40,912 bases of DNA from a virus. How positions within the stretch are numbered: position 1 is the first letter of the stretch; each line of letters opens with the position of its first letter. The stretch is taken from IMG/VR virus record IMGVR_UViG_3300013021_000005, positions 1 through 40,912 of that record, one strand, 5' to 3'. Below are positions 1 through 7,562 of this stretch, one piece after another. Below the pieces are notes generated by a model. The model searched no databases. It saw only the letters and a program-made list of their open reading frames with translations, and was not told the origin of the DNA. Made by a program: the position numbers and the translations under genes.

Positions 1-1
1 A

Positions 2-895
2 GCATTAGCTATAATGGACAATATGAGGCTTGTAGATGGTAAGTTTATAACTAAAGCACAGTTTGATAGACGTACTAAGAAAGACCCTCGTAAATGGTCT
101 GAATTTAGAGATAGAAGCTTGTATAATGCTTACGAGTATAAAGGTGGTAAATTAGTAGTCAAACCTCAATTTAAACAATATGTTACTGCTGATGTAGAGA
201 ACAGAGTTACTAATATCATTAGGGAACGTGGTAGTGTAATTACAGGTATGGCTAGTAGATTCGATCGTACGGGTATTTATAGAGGTGCTTTTGGTAGAAT
301 GGTAATGCTACACAGGGGTTGGATGCCTGTAATGGCGGCTGAAAGGTTTAAGAAAGCTGGTATCAATTATCAAACTGGTGAAGTAGAAGAAGGTTATTAT
401 CGTACTATAGCTACTGCTGTAAAAAATTTCATTACTACAAGAGGGTCTTTAAAAGCTAGATTTGCTACATATAATAATCTTAGTGAGTATGAGAAGCGCA
501 ATCTTCGTAAGGCTATGACTGATATATTATTTACAGCGGGGTCTATGATATTAGCCTCTATATTCCAAGGTATCGCAGATGATGATGAGGAAGATGAATG
601 GGTAAAACAATATCTTGCTTATCAGTTTAATAGATTAGAGCTTGAACAAGGTGCTTATATGAATCCAAAAGAGATTCCTAATATACTTAATTCTCCTTCA
701 GCTGCACTAAGTACTTATGAAGACATACAGAACTTAATGTTTAGTATATTTGATAATGATGAAGTTGAATATGGTGCTTATGAAGGTATGACACAACGTG
801 AGAAGTTCCTAATAAAGCGTTCATTAATTAAAAACCTTTGGGAGTTACCACATATTAAGGATAAGAACAAGTATATTAAGACTCAGATTTTATAA
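2..895 (+). CDS. C-terminal end of a large phage protein (partial)
   Basis: The reading frame is open to the left edge, with Ala-Leu-Ala-Ile before the first visible ATG at 14, so this is probably the tail of a longer gene. The 297 visible residues are rich in Arg and Tyr, include a hydrophobic stretch (ILFTAGSMILASIF, about residue 180) followed by an acidic patch (DDDEEDEW), and end in a basic tail. It is the only + strand gene and converges on the minus-strand block. In crAss-like phages the replication block is often opposed to a block of very large virion or RNA-polymerase-associated proteins, so it is inferred to be the end of one of those. No catalytic motif is visible in this fragment. 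Confidence 0.7.
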   Translation, partial: ALAIMDNMRLVDGKFITKAQFDRRTKKDPRKWSEFRDRSLYNAYEYKGGKLVVKPQFKQYVTADVENRVTNIIRERGSVITGMASRFDRTGIYRGAFGRMVMLHRGWMPVMAAERFKKAGINYQTGEVEEGYYRTIATAVKNFITTRGSLKARFATYNNLSEYEKRNLRKAMTDILFTAGSMILASIFQGIADDDEEDEWVKQYLAYQFNRLELEQGAYMNPKEIPNILNSPSAALSTYEDIQNLMFSIFDNDEVEYGAYEGMTQREKFLIKRSLIKNLWELPHIKDKNKYIKTQIL

Positions 896-953
896 ATAAA
901 TCGTGTATCCGTAGTGTAAGTTCCAAAAATAATAGTGATATGTAGCAATAAAT

Positions 954-979
954 AAGGGGAGTCTCGAAAGATTCCCCTT
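954..979. terminator. Bidirectional intrinsic terminator
   Basis: An 11-bp stem (AAGGGGAGTCT against AGATTCCCCTT, one G-T pair) closes on the tetraloop CGAA. It lies between the convergent gene ends at 895 and 983 and has T-rich sequence on both outer sides. It should stop the late transcript from the left and the early transcript from the right. Confidence 0.85.
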
Positions 980-982
980 TTG

Positions 983-1246
983 TTATGTTATACGCAGTAG
1001 GTCTGGGTTAAAATATAACGATATGTAGTAAGGAACATCGTGAGGTGTTATTTCTTTATATCGCAATTCTAGTATCTTGTCATCTACTAACCAAGAAATA
1101 AATTTTAATTTATCTGAATTATTAGTATCTCTCAAATCATAGCCATATTTCTCAGCAAACCTATCATTAGCTTTATTAAAATTATCTCTAGCTAATCTTG
1201 TTATTAAATTTTCTAGAAATATATTTTTATTAACTACATCACTCAT
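983..1246 (-). CDS. Hypothetical protein, 87 aa
   Basis: Last gene of the minus-strand block; its stop lies 4 nt from the terminator hairpin. The product is soluble and charged (WLVDDKILELRYKEI, ISLYFNPDLLRIT at the C-terminus), with no recognised motif. The ATG at 1246 follows the upstream gene by 16 nt. Function unknown. Confidence 0.65.
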   Translation of the reverse strand: MSDVVNKNIFLENLITRLARDNFNKANDRFAEKYGYDLRDTNNSDKLKFISWLVDDKILELRYKEITPHDVPYYISLYFNPDLLRIT

Positions 1247-1262
1247 GTCTAAATTGTTTTTA

Positions 1263-1847
1263 TTATGGTATATAAAGAATTGTTGGATTATCTTTATGGA
1301 TATCTAAATCAGGATATTCTTTTTTAAAATCCTGTAGATTAAAAGGTTCCGTAATGATGTGCCACCCATTCTTAGTAGGTATATAATCTTCTACCTTTAA
1401 ACCAATAGGTTGTTGATCATTAATATATTTACTAATCTTATTTAAACCACTTAAATCTAACTTCTCATCAACGTCAATAATCCACTTCTTATTAGTCTCG
1501 TTAGAATATTTTCCACAACAACTATTATATGCTTTTCTTACAGACCTATAATCTCTGTTCATTAATTGGTCTGCAATTTTCTTCTGAGTATGAAAAGCCA
1601 TTTTCTCAAAACTACGTCTATTTAGATTAATTTGTACTCTAGCATTATGGTGTGTAGCTAGTAATATTATTTCATCTCTGTAGTAATCAAGCTCTTCAAT
1701 CTTTTTAATATAGTATGTCTTTACAATATAACTATTAGAGCCTAGTTCAGGATGCTCTTTCTTACGCTTAATGATCTGACAATGGTAGAAATCATCATCA
1801 GATCTGAATTCAAGCATATCTTTAATTCTGTTGAAATTATCAATCAT
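1263..1847 (-). CDS. Possible archaeo-eukaryotic primase (AEP)-like protein
   Basis: 194 aa from the ATG at 1847; a TTG one codon upstream is less likely. Visible motifs are HHNARVQINLNRR, then WIIDVDE (a hydrophobic-DxD pattern like AEP motif I), then PTKNGWHIITEPF (a G-x-H pattern like AEP motif II). The order fits a minimal AEP catalytic domain, but the third acidic motif is not obvious and the protein is short. The window also has a clear DnaG-type primase, so a second priming enzyme is not needed for replication. The gene overlaps the upstream stop by 8 nt, suggesting translational coupling. The assignment is tentative. Confidence 0.4.
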   Translation of the reverse strand: MIDNFNRIKDMLEFRSDDDFYHCQIIKRKKEHPELGSNSYIVKTYYIKKIEELDYYRDEIILLATHHNARVQINLNRRSFEKMAFHTQKKIADQLMNRDYRSVRKAYNSCCGKYSNETNKKWIIDVDEKLDLSGLNKISKYINDQQPIGLKVEDYIPTKNGWHIITEPFNLQDFKKEYPDLDIHKDNPTILYIP

Positions 1848-2160
1848 CAATACTAATTTTAATATCTACATTCTTAATAGGACAATTATCTGGTACTGGA
1901 ATATCAGGCTCTTCCTCGCAAGTACATAAGTCTCCATCGTAATATAGTTCCATATCTTCACCTGTGGCTAGACTATCATATTCAGCTTCGTTACAATGGT
2001 CACATGATTCTAGGCTGTCATAAGTATCTAAAATATGTATTCTAAAGCCCAAATATTTCATTAAATTACAATATAGTAGTGTATCATCACCTGTGCTATG
2101 ATCGTTATAATCTACTACCTTAAATGGACAATTATTGCATTTAGTTGGTTTTATCTCCAT
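1840..2160 (-). CDS. Cys-rich acidic small protein, 106 aa
   Basis: Contains CNNC near the N-terminus, CDHC in the middle and CTC further on, with many Asp and Glu, which suggests metal binding, probably zinc. It overlaps the genes on both sides (2141-2160 and 1840-1847), so it belongs to a tightly packed operon. No family recognised. Confidence 0.65.
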   Translation of the reverse strand: MEIKPTKCNNCPFKVVDYNDHSTGDDTLLYCNLMKYLGFRIHILDTYDSLESCDHCNEAEYDSLATGEDMELYYDGDLCTCEEEPDIPVPDNCPIKNVDIKISIDD

Positions 2161-2476
2161 TTCTATATTTTAAAACTTTATCCTTAATTCTTCCTGAGGT
2201 TATTAGTTCAAATGGTATCCAGTAGAAGTATATGTTATCTTTATCTTGTAATTCAGTACAGATATAATATTTAGGTATGTTTATTTCTGGTATAGTTAAA
2301 GCTGATTGTGCCCATTTGTCTGACATCCCTCCGATAAAATAGTTTTGATCATCAGAGCGAAAATATTCTACCCACTTATGGTGCGTAGTTATATTTAACT
2401 CTATTATGCCTGAATCATGCTTTTTAATATTATACCCACTAATTACTTCGTCGTTCTTAAGTAATACTAAACTCAT
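2141..2476 (-). CDS. Hypothetical protein, 111 aa
   Basis: Soluble, aromatic-rich protein (YFIGGMSDKWAQSAL, IYFYWIPFELI) with a basic C-terminus. Its start overlaps the upstream stop by 4 nt (ATGA type), consistent with coupling. Function unknown. Confidence 0.65.
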   Translation of the reverse strand: MSLVLLKNDEVISGYNIKKHDSGIIELNITTHHKWVEYFRSDDQNYFIGGMSDKWAQSALTIPEINIPKYYICTELQDKDNIYFYWIPFELITSGRIKDKVLKYRNGDKTN

Positions 2477-2742
2477 ACTACAGTTATTTTATAACAATTA
2501 GGTTTACCCTCTGTTATACAGGGTTTAATATCTACAATTACACGCTCGTCACTACCATACAAAGGCTGACCCTTTGCAATAAAAGGGCCCCCTTCGTAGT
2601 CTATAAAATCATCCCCAAATCTCAAGTAGTTAGAATTGCCATATATTAGATAATTATTAGCATCTAATACTTCAATATATCTAGGCGTTCCTTCTCTACT
2701 AAACATCATATCTATTTGTTTACTCCAAACATCGTCTCTCAT
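2473..2742 (-). CDS. Hypothetical protein, 89 aa
   Basis: Small predicted beta-rich protein (YIEVLDANNYLIYGNSNYLRF) starting at ATG 2742, 5 nt after the upstream stop. No recognised motif; identified by operon position and coding character. Confidence 0.6.
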   Translation of the reverse strand: MRDDVWSKQIDMMFSREGTPRYIEVLDANNYLIYGNSNYLRFGDDFIDYEGGPFIAKGQPLYGSDERVIVDIKPCITEGKPNCYKITVV

Positions 2743-2747
2743 ACTTC

Positions 2748-3011
2748 TTAACTTTGATTAAATAATATAATATTAATATCATCTACAATTCTTTCTATAA
2801 GTTCATCTGGTATCTGTATACCTTTACAGTAAAATCTACAGTAACCAAATTTAACTTTAATCTGACTATATTTAAAACCAGGTATATGAATTAGCTTCTC
2901 TTCAAATACTCTGTCTAAATAATTAATAACTTCTTCATTATTAATAGCTAACCCATAATGACCTGTTTCTAAATAGTCAGAATACTTCTTATTAAAATCT
3001 TCAGTTGTCAT
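2748..3011 (-). CDS. Hypothetical protein, 87 aa
   Basis: ATG at 3011 lies inside the tail of the small broken gene at 3001-3144 (11-nt overlap), so its translation may be coupled to that gene. Single Cys residues are present but no CxxC pair. Function unknown. Confidence 0.6.
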   Translation of the reverse strand: MTTEDFNKKYSDYLETGHYGLAINNEEVINYLDRVFEEKLIHIPGFKYSQIKVKFGYCRFYCKGIQIPDELIERIVDDINIILFNQS

Positions 3012-3144
3012 CTTCGTCTATAATTTCGTTATTGGGTAACGGCTCTTTGTCTAAATCTAAATTTTCTATACAATTCCCCCAAGCTTCTTACGGGGTTTCT
3101 CCCCATCCAACTGGGTTTATTGTGAATTCATATAATTTACTCAT
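3001..3144 (-). pseudogene. Small gene interrupted by an in-frame TAA
   Basis: ATG at 3144 opens a 48-codon frame that reads MSKLYEFTINPVGWGETP, then TAA (3088-3090), then EAWGNCIENLDLDKEPL and on to a proper TGA at 3001 that overlaps the next gene's start. The sequence after the stop has the same coding character, and GETP-E-EAW would be natural, so a single GAA to TAA change explains it. It could be a real nonsense mutation, a sequence error or stop readthrough. Confidence 0.6.
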
Positions 3145-3146
3145 AA

Positions 3147-3398
3147 CTATTTCTTTAATTTAAGTATAGATTGGTCATATACATATGGGTACCCCCCTGT
3201 ATCTACTTCTACATAAGCACTTCCTACTGCATCATCTAAAGCTTCATTATAAGCATCTATTTGTGCTTGTTTAATAATATTAATAATAGGATGAACTGTA
3301 CCGTCGTATATAAAATAACTAGAGTCTAAATAAGGTTCATTTTTACCTTTGCAATTATTTACAAGATTTTTTAAATATTCTTCAGGATTCTTCATCAT
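3147..3398 (-). CDS. Hypothetical protein, 83 aa
   Basis: Starts with two consecutive ATG codons at 3398 and overlaps the upstream stop by 17 nt. Contains AQIDAYNEALDDAV and a Gly/Tyr-rich end (VDTGGYPYVYDQS). The stop is 2 nt from the start of the interrupted small gene. Unknown function. Confidence 0.6.
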   Translation of the reverse strand: MMKNPEEYLKNLVNNCKGKNEPYLDSSYFIYDGTVHPIINIIKQAQIDAYNEALDDAVGSAYVEVDTGGYPYVYDQSILKLKK

Positions 3399-3636
3399 CT
3401 ATATTTTTAAGAAAATTATCTAATTTTAATTGAAATATCATATCTAAGCACTCCCCATCTGTAAATTCATCTCCATCTAAATTTATAATATTATCAATTC
3501 TTCTAAGTAGATCTAAAGATGTCCTTTGACAATCTGTACACAATAAGTCATCTGTAAAATCTTCTACTATAGTCTTTCTACATGATTTACATAAAGTAGC
3601 TTTATTACCACTATTAAATTTATGAGTAGGATTCAT
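3382..3636 (-). CDS. Small zinc-ribbon-like protein, 84 aa
   Basis: CKSC followed about 15 residues later by CTDC suggests a four-Cys zinc site in the N-terminal half. The acidic C-terminal half is probably helical. Overlaps both neighbours. Such small zinc proteins in phage early operons often bind nucleic acid or a host protein, but nothing here shows which. Confidence 0.6.
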   Translation of the reverse strand: MNPTHKFNSGNKATLCKSCRKTIVEDFTDDLLCTDCQRTSLDLLRRIDNIINLDGDEFTDGECLDMIFQLKLDNFLKNIDDEES

Positions 3637-3817
3637 CTATAAGTTTATTTTGTAGTTCTAAATTATCGGCAATTTCTCTTAAATTATTAATAAACTCTGG
3701 GTCTATCTTAGAATCTATATCAGTAATATCTTCTTTAATAGTAGTAGTATTACTTTCTATACAAAATTCTATTATCCTAGCTGGATTACCATCTATGTAT
3801 CTTAAACTAATATCCAT
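3620..3817 (-). CDS. Hypothetical protein, 65 aa
   Basis: Acidic small protein with the helical stretch PEFINNLREIADNLELQNKL. First gene after the structured RNA at 3834-3959; its ATG lies 16 nt beyond the RNA's closing stem, so the RNA forms its upstream leader. Unknown function. Confidence 0.6.
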   Translation of the reverse strand: MDISLRYIDGNPARIIEFCIESNTTTIKEDITDIDSKIDPEFINNLREIADNLELQNKLIDESYS

Positions 3818-3833
3818 TTTACTATTTTTAAAA

Positions 3834-3959
3834 AATTAGTACCTCTCGCAGGGTTACTGGTTTGTACGGCATTACTACTAACCCTTTTTCATTAACCTAA
3901 GTTGTTTCCAATACCTAACAGCTCTCCTTATTTCTAGTGAGTTTTGAGAGGTACTAATT
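3834..3959 (-). ncRNA. Structured RNA candidate with 14-bp closing stem
   Basis: Perfect 14-bp inverted ends (AATTAGTACCTCTC against GAGAGGTACTAATT) enclose about 98 nt. Read on the minus strand, the interior has a GGGTTA/TAACCC arm and a CTC/GAG arm. The 5' CTCTC can alternatively pair with a nearby GAGAG about 19 nt away, so two mutually exclusive folds are possible. It begins 4 nt after the RNA ligase stop and ends 16 nt before the next ATG. TTTTAAAAA follows it, so a complex terminator is also possible. It is not a canonical tRNA. Confidence 0.55.
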
Positions 3960-3963
3960 AATA

Positions 3964-4602
3964 TTATTTAAAATCTTTATGCTTGATCTTAGTAATAACT
4001 CTATCACCTTTACGATCAAACAATTCTACATCTGGTTTGCAAATAAGACCTTCAGCAAGATAATCTTTATTCTGTGCGATGGTAGATTTAAAACCCTGTT
4101 TAACTAATTCTATGGCTTTTTCTAACGGTCCTATATCAATAATTGGTACTACATTAATGCCAAGATCTCTAGCCATTATTTCTACAGTAGACCTTTCTAT
4201 CCACCAATTACCTATCCTTACATCAAATAATATAAAATCTACATCATTCTGTATATAATTACCACCTTTTTGAATCTTGCGACCATAACCTTCACCATAC
4301 AGGCACACATTCATTTCACCATGTCCAAAATATGCTTCTAGTTTGTCTACAGTAAATAATTCACGTAGCTTTTTAGCCAAATGAGCAGGTAAATTTGCAC
4401 GATCTGTCTTACCCTTGAATATTACATTACCACCATCCCAAATGACTCTAATATTAGTCCCATCTATCTTTTCTGTCCAGGTCCAATTTATATCTTTAAG
4501 TACCTCAAATTCAGGTTTAGCAAAACTACCTTCAATAAAAGTCTTAAAGTTATCTTCTGGATCTCTATTAAATACCGATTGTATTTTATGATATTGATTC
4601 AT
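3964..4602 (-). CDS. ATP-dependent RNA ligase (Rnl2/RNA_ligase family-like)
   Basis: 212 aa with the nucleotidyltransferase motifs in order: motif I EKIDGTNIR with predicted AMP-accepting Lys45, LYGEGYG, motif III-like DFILFDVR, motif IV AEGLICKP and motif V ITKIKHKDF at the C-terminus. The length fits a catalytic domain without an extra C-terminal domain. Enzymes of this family seal 3'-OH/5'-phosphate nicks in RNA, and in phages they can repair tRNAs cut by host anticodon nucleases. RtcB, with a different end chemistry, is also encoded at 15756-16940. A structured RNA follows the stop directly. Confidence 0.88.
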   Translation of the reverse strand: MNQYHKIQSVFNRDPEDNFKTFIEGSFAKPEFEVLKDINWTWTEKIDGTNIRVIWDGGNVIFKGKTDRANLPAHLAKKLRELFTVDKLEAYFGHGEMNVCLYGEGYGRKIQKGGNYIQNDVDFILFDVRIGNWWIERSTVEIMARDLGINVVPIIDIGPLEKAIELVKQGFKSTIAQNKDYLAEGLICKPDVELFDRKGDRVITKIKHKDFK

Positions 4603-4612
4603 TGCTATATGA

Positions 4613-4711
4613 TTAAATAATTATACTTAAAGCTGCTAATGTAATTATTATAAATAATACAACCAAGCAGCCTTGCGCCTCGTGTTCATCATTTCTAGGA
4701 GTTTCAATCAT
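4613..4711 (-). CDS. Small single-span membrane peptide, 32 aa
   Basis: The ATG at 4711 overlaps the ThyX stop by 8 nt (ATGATTGA arrangement), typical of coupled genes. The peptide has a charged N-terminus (MIETPRNDEHEAQG) and then about 17 hydrophobic residues (CLVVLFIIITLAALS), predicting one transmembrane helix. Identified from frame, overlap and composition only; function unknown. Confidence 0.55.
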   Translation of the reverse strand: MIETPRNDEHEAQGCLVVLFIIITLAALSIII

Positions 4712-5792
4712 AATTATTTTCTACTAAATATCTATAAGAAACAAATCCTCTAAAGTTCCTGCATATTCCAAAGATGTCTTTTCCATTATCATCAAAAGGA
4801 TCATTATTACCTTGGGTTAAATGAAATCCCAGATATTCTTCTTCAGTCATAACCCTAGCACAGTGTTCAAATGGGCTCATGTGTTTAGATTCCAGTAATC
4901 TATCATGTAGTTTTATATCTGCCTCATAATCTATCCTAGGATTATCTCCTAGTGTAGTATAACTGATTCTTGCGGCTCTCGCTGTTGCTATTTTAACTGC
5001 TACTTCATTATAATAGTCAAATCCGTTATCAGATTTATTACTGTACGGTTGAGACTTAAAACAATCCTCCGCAGTAATATTATCTCCAAAAGGAATGTGC
5101 CACTCCCCTGGTTTAAGTTCTTTAGGGACAGATTCATTCATAGCATCCCACATACTTTCAGCTAATACTTGAATATGTATTTCTGCTTGAGAATTATTAA
5201 TTTGTAACCACTGAATGTCGTTCCAGTCTCTACAGTCTTCCCAGCCATTTTTCAAATTATTTTCTTCTACATAATTAATGACTTCTTTTCTACTATGAAA
5301 TATTTCAGTTCTATTCTTTTGAGAAGTATACCAATTAACTATATATTTAGGACACCTCAATTCAAAGAAATTATCATATTCAGTAGCTGTAACTAATACA
5401 GTGTGCCACATAAAAGGTTCAAGAAGTCTATTACATAATTGTTTAGTTACATTATCAGAATGAAGAACATTAGCCATTAGTATCGCTTGTCTTGATGCAT
5501 GTAGCCATTGTTTTGTAATATCAGCTAACTCATTAAAATCAGTAATATATTTGCTACCTTGCATTCCTTTATGATCTTTTTGCCAAGCAATAGGAATGAA
5601 AGGGTCTTCTTCTACCATTTTGACCATCTTATTAAATGGAATAGCTCTACTACTAGCTGAATTACGACTAAACATCCGGTGTGTCATTATTTCACCATGA
5701 ATAAATCTGGGATAAGTTAGCAGAAATGAGGTTATTCGATTGCCTCTTGGATCAATACTATCTGCTACTATTTCTGCACTAATCTTCTTCAT
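4704..5792 (-). CDS. thyX: Flavin-dependent thymidylate synthase, circularly permuted type
   Basis: 362 aa. The ThyX signature appears near the N-terminus (HRMFSRNSASSR, residues 38-49). The segment that normally starts a ThyX (ARAARISY, then a helix, then SPFEH at 306-310) is instead at the C-terminus. In classical ThyX, SPFEH comes before the RHR-type motif, so the domain order is permuted. It converts dUMP to dTMP with FAD and methylenetetrahydrofolate, fitting the dUTPase, UDG and RNR in the same block. Tail overlaps a tiny membrane peptide gene; start overlaps the upstream gene by 14 nt. Confidence 0.88.
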   Translation of the reverse strand: MKKISAEIVADSIDPRGNRITSFLLTYPRFIHGEIMTHRMFSRNSASSRAIPFNKMVKMVEEDPFIPIAWQKDHKGMQGSKYITDFNELADITKQWLHASRQAILMANVLHSDNVTKQLCNRLLEPFMWHTVLVTATEYDNFFELRCPKYIVNWYTSQKNRTEIFHSRKEVINYVEENNLKNGWEDCRDWNDIQWLQINNSQAEIHIQVLAESMWDAMNESVPKELKPGEWHIPFGDNITAEDCFKSQPYSNKSDNGFDYYNEVAVKIATARAARISYTTLGDNPRIDYEADIKLHDRLLESKHMSPFEHCARVMTEEEYLGFHLTQGNNDPFDDNGKDIFGICRNFRGFVSYRYLVENNYD

Positions 5793-6087
5793 ATAACTCC
5801 TTCTCTAAAAATTTATCAATTTCTTCAAAAAACTCACCATCCCACGACCTATCTTTATTCTTTAACTCAAATTTATCAGTAAGTCCTTTAGCTAGTTCAT
5901 ATAAACCACATCTACCTTGACTATTATATCTCTTATTACACTCCTTATATAGAGGATGTATAAAATCATTATTCTCCATTATATAGGTTATAGTATCTAC
6001 TACTTCATAAAAAGTTTCATACCAGCTAGGAAATCCATTTGGAAAATAATCATCTATTTTAAATGGTTGTATATCTTCAAAACTCAT
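5779..6087 (-). CDS. Hypothetical protein, 102 aa
   Basis: Acidic, aromatic-rich soluble protein (YFPNGFPSWYETFYEVVD) with a strongly charged C-terminus (FFEEIDKFLEKELYEED). First gene after the terminator at 6107-6132, and it overlaps the start of thyX by 14 nt, so it probably heads that sub-operon. No motif recognised. Confidence 0.65.
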   Translation of the reverse strand: MSFEDIQPFKIDDYFPNGFPSWYETFYEVVDTITYIMENNDFIHPLYKECNKRYNSQGRCGLYELAKGLTDKFELKNKDRSWDGEFFEEIDKFLEKELYEED

Positions 6088-6106
6088 ACTTGTTTTTTAA
6101 AAATAA

Positions 6107-6132
6107 AGGGGAGCTACTTTAATAACTCCCCT
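6107..6132 (-). terminator. Intrinsic terminator after the lysis-type group
   Basis: Stem AGGGGAG/CTCCCCT with a 12-nt loop. On the minus strand it is followed by TTTATTTTT. It sits between the stop of the small membrane gene at 6152 and the ATG at 6087. Confidence 0.75.
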
Positions 6133-6151
6133 AATACTTACATTATATTAA

Positions 6152-6364
6152 CTAATCAAACGGATCTATTTCAATATTCATATCTAGGTAATTATCAGCC
6201 AAACTAATTAAACCATTAGCTATAAAATAAATACCCCACATAATAATTATCCAATTTGGAACTGTTTCTGGTAGGATTATAAACCATAATCCTGCTAGTA
6301 TACCAGCAGTACCTATAATGTAACCAGTATTTTTCTTATACCACTTATTCAATCTTTTAAACAT
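6152..6364 (-). CDS. Small two-span membrane protein (holin candidate)
   Basis: 70 aa: basic N-terminus (MFKRLNKWYKKN), two hydrophobic segments (about residues 14-31 and 37-54) and an acidic C-terminus (MNIEIDPFD). The start overlaps the end of the peptidoglycan-degrading enzyme gene by 8 nt. Size, topology and this linkage are what one expects of a holin or holin partner, but no family was recognised, so this is inference from context. Confidence 0.55.
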   Translation of the reverse strand: MFKRLNKWYKKNTGYIIGTAGILAGLWFIILPETVPNWIIIMWGIYFIANGLISLADNYLDMNIEIDPFD

Positions 6365-6965
6365 ACTTTAAATTTATTTTATGATGTTGAAAATCTTTTA
6401 AATAATTAGTAAGTTTAGTACCATACCCATCAGCAGGATTATATTTACCATTAGATTTTAGAAATCTTTTAACGCCACCAGCACCTGCCAAATGTGCAGC
6501 AGCTAATAGTCCAGCTTCTGTAATTTCTACACCATTAATAGTTTTACCTTTATAAGTATCTACTAACTTACCAATACGTTCTCTGTTAATTTTCATTAAC
6601 TTAATAACTGCTTCATCCTGTACTTCTTCAGGAAATACACTAGGGTCTTTAATAAATTTAGTCACAGTAACTGAATCACAACCTACTTCTTTTAGCGCTG
6701 CTCTTCCAAACTGATACTTTCCAATATAACCATAAGTATTTACAATAGTAGGGTTATTGGAAGATTCTCTTTTAGCTAGATGGTCTAGAAACTCCTCTAA
6801 TCCTTTTGCATACATCTTCTTCATCTCTGCTAATTCAATCCTATATTTGAATCTTTCAAGAGATCTTTCATCATCTGCCTGTGTAAATTCAATTAATCTA
6901 GTAGAAGTACTAGTTGTTGCTGTAAAAGTTACTAATAAAATAAGTAGTGTAATCAGCTTTCTCAT
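6357..6965 (-). CDS. Exported lysozyme-like peptidoglycan hydrolase
   Basis: 202 aa with a signal-like N-terminus (MRKLITLLILLVTFTATT), then a helical segment and a lysozyme/lytic-transglycosylase-like domain. KRESSNN (predicted catalytic Glu67), GYIGKYQFG and AAAHLAGAGG follow the E-SxN ... GxxGxYQF ... AxHxxG pattern of such muramidases. The end DGYGTKLTNYLKDF also fits. It likely cuts the peptidoglycan glycan strand at lysis and reaches the periplasm by its own signal, as in signal-arrest or signal-peptide endolysins. Small membrane protein genes lie on both sides. Confidence 0.75.
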   Translation of the reverse strand: MRKLITLLILLVTFTATTSTSTRLIEFTQADDERSLERFKYRIELAEMKKMYAKGLEEFLDHLAKRESSNNPTIVNTYGYIGKYQFGRAALKEVGCDSVTVTKFIKDPSVFPEEVQDEAVIKLMKINRERIGKLVDTYKGKTINGVEITEAGLLAAAHLAGAGGVKRFLKSNGKYNPADGYGTKLTNYLKDFQHHKINLKYV

Positions 6966-6983
6966 ATAATATAATTTAAGTTA

Positions 6984-7211
6984 TTATCGTCGTCGATGAT
7001 GAACATATAGTTCAATATCGTCCATGCTTATATATTTTTCAATTAACATATATAGTATATACAATGGTCCACTAGTAATATGTACTAGTAGTGCAAATAC
7101 ATCTTCCATTGTTACTACCAAGTAGTCTGTTTCATATAATGTTATGAAAAAAGTCGACAAACTTACAATAAATCCTATTGATAACCAAATAATTAATAGT
7201 AATTCTAACAT
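6984..7211 (-). CDS. Small membrane protein, 75 aa
   Basis: Two strongly hydrophobic segments (LELLLIIWLSIGFIVSLSTFF and VFALLVHITSGPLYILYML) and a basic C-terminus ending HHRRR. Lies 18 nt upstream of the exported hydrolase gene, so it is another candidate holin, antiholin or spanin-like partner. No family recognised. Confidence 0.55.
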   Translation of the reverse strand: MLELLLIIWLSIGFIVSLSTFFITLYETDYLVVTMEDVFALLVHITSGPLYILYMLIEKYISMDDIELYVHHRRR

Positions 7212-7255
7212 AATTTATATATTTTTAACTAAATACTAGTATAATTTAACATTAA

Positions 7256-7552
7256 TTAATCTAAATGATTGTTTTTACGATAATGGTATTCTTCCCAAAT
7301 AGTTCTTAATATTAGATCGTAGTTATTATTATTATCATAATCTGTATCTAAAAGAATATTATGTAGATGACTAGTATCCATTTCAGAAATAACATGCATT
7401 TTAGGCTCATTTAAGACCTTTTTATTTTCATCCAATACTTGTTTCCATTCAAGTTCTTTTCGACGTAATTTGAAGGGATAAAAGCTCAATGTATCATTAA
7501 GCACTTCCCTTAGTTTATCAGTAATTTCATCTCGTTCTGAATCTGTAAGCAT
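7256..7552 (-). CDS. Hypothetical protein, 98 aa
   Basis: Contains the run MHVISEMDTSHLHNILL and ends in an E-YHYR segment. This M-D-T-x-HL-x-N layout recurs in small phage proteins of unknown function. Charged and soluble. The stop is 45 nt upstream of the next gene's ATG. Confidence 0.65.
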   Translation of the reverse strand: MLTDSERDEITDKLREVLNDTLSFYPFKLRRKELEWKQVLDENKKVLNEPKMHVISEMDTSHLHNILLDTDYDNNNNYDLILRTIWEEYHYRKNNHLD

Positions 7553-7562
7553 ACTTAATTAA

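Noticed and set aside
3834-3959. Resemblance of TATTGGAAACAAC to the end of Bacteroidetes type II CRISPR repeats
   Set aside because: It occurs once, with no second copy, spacers or cas genes; the stretch is better explained as part of the structured RNA.
5956-6969. Plus-strand frames over the lysis-type group and hypothetical gene
   Set aside because: They are antisense to minus-strand genes with clear motifs, overlaps and terminators and show no coding character of their own.
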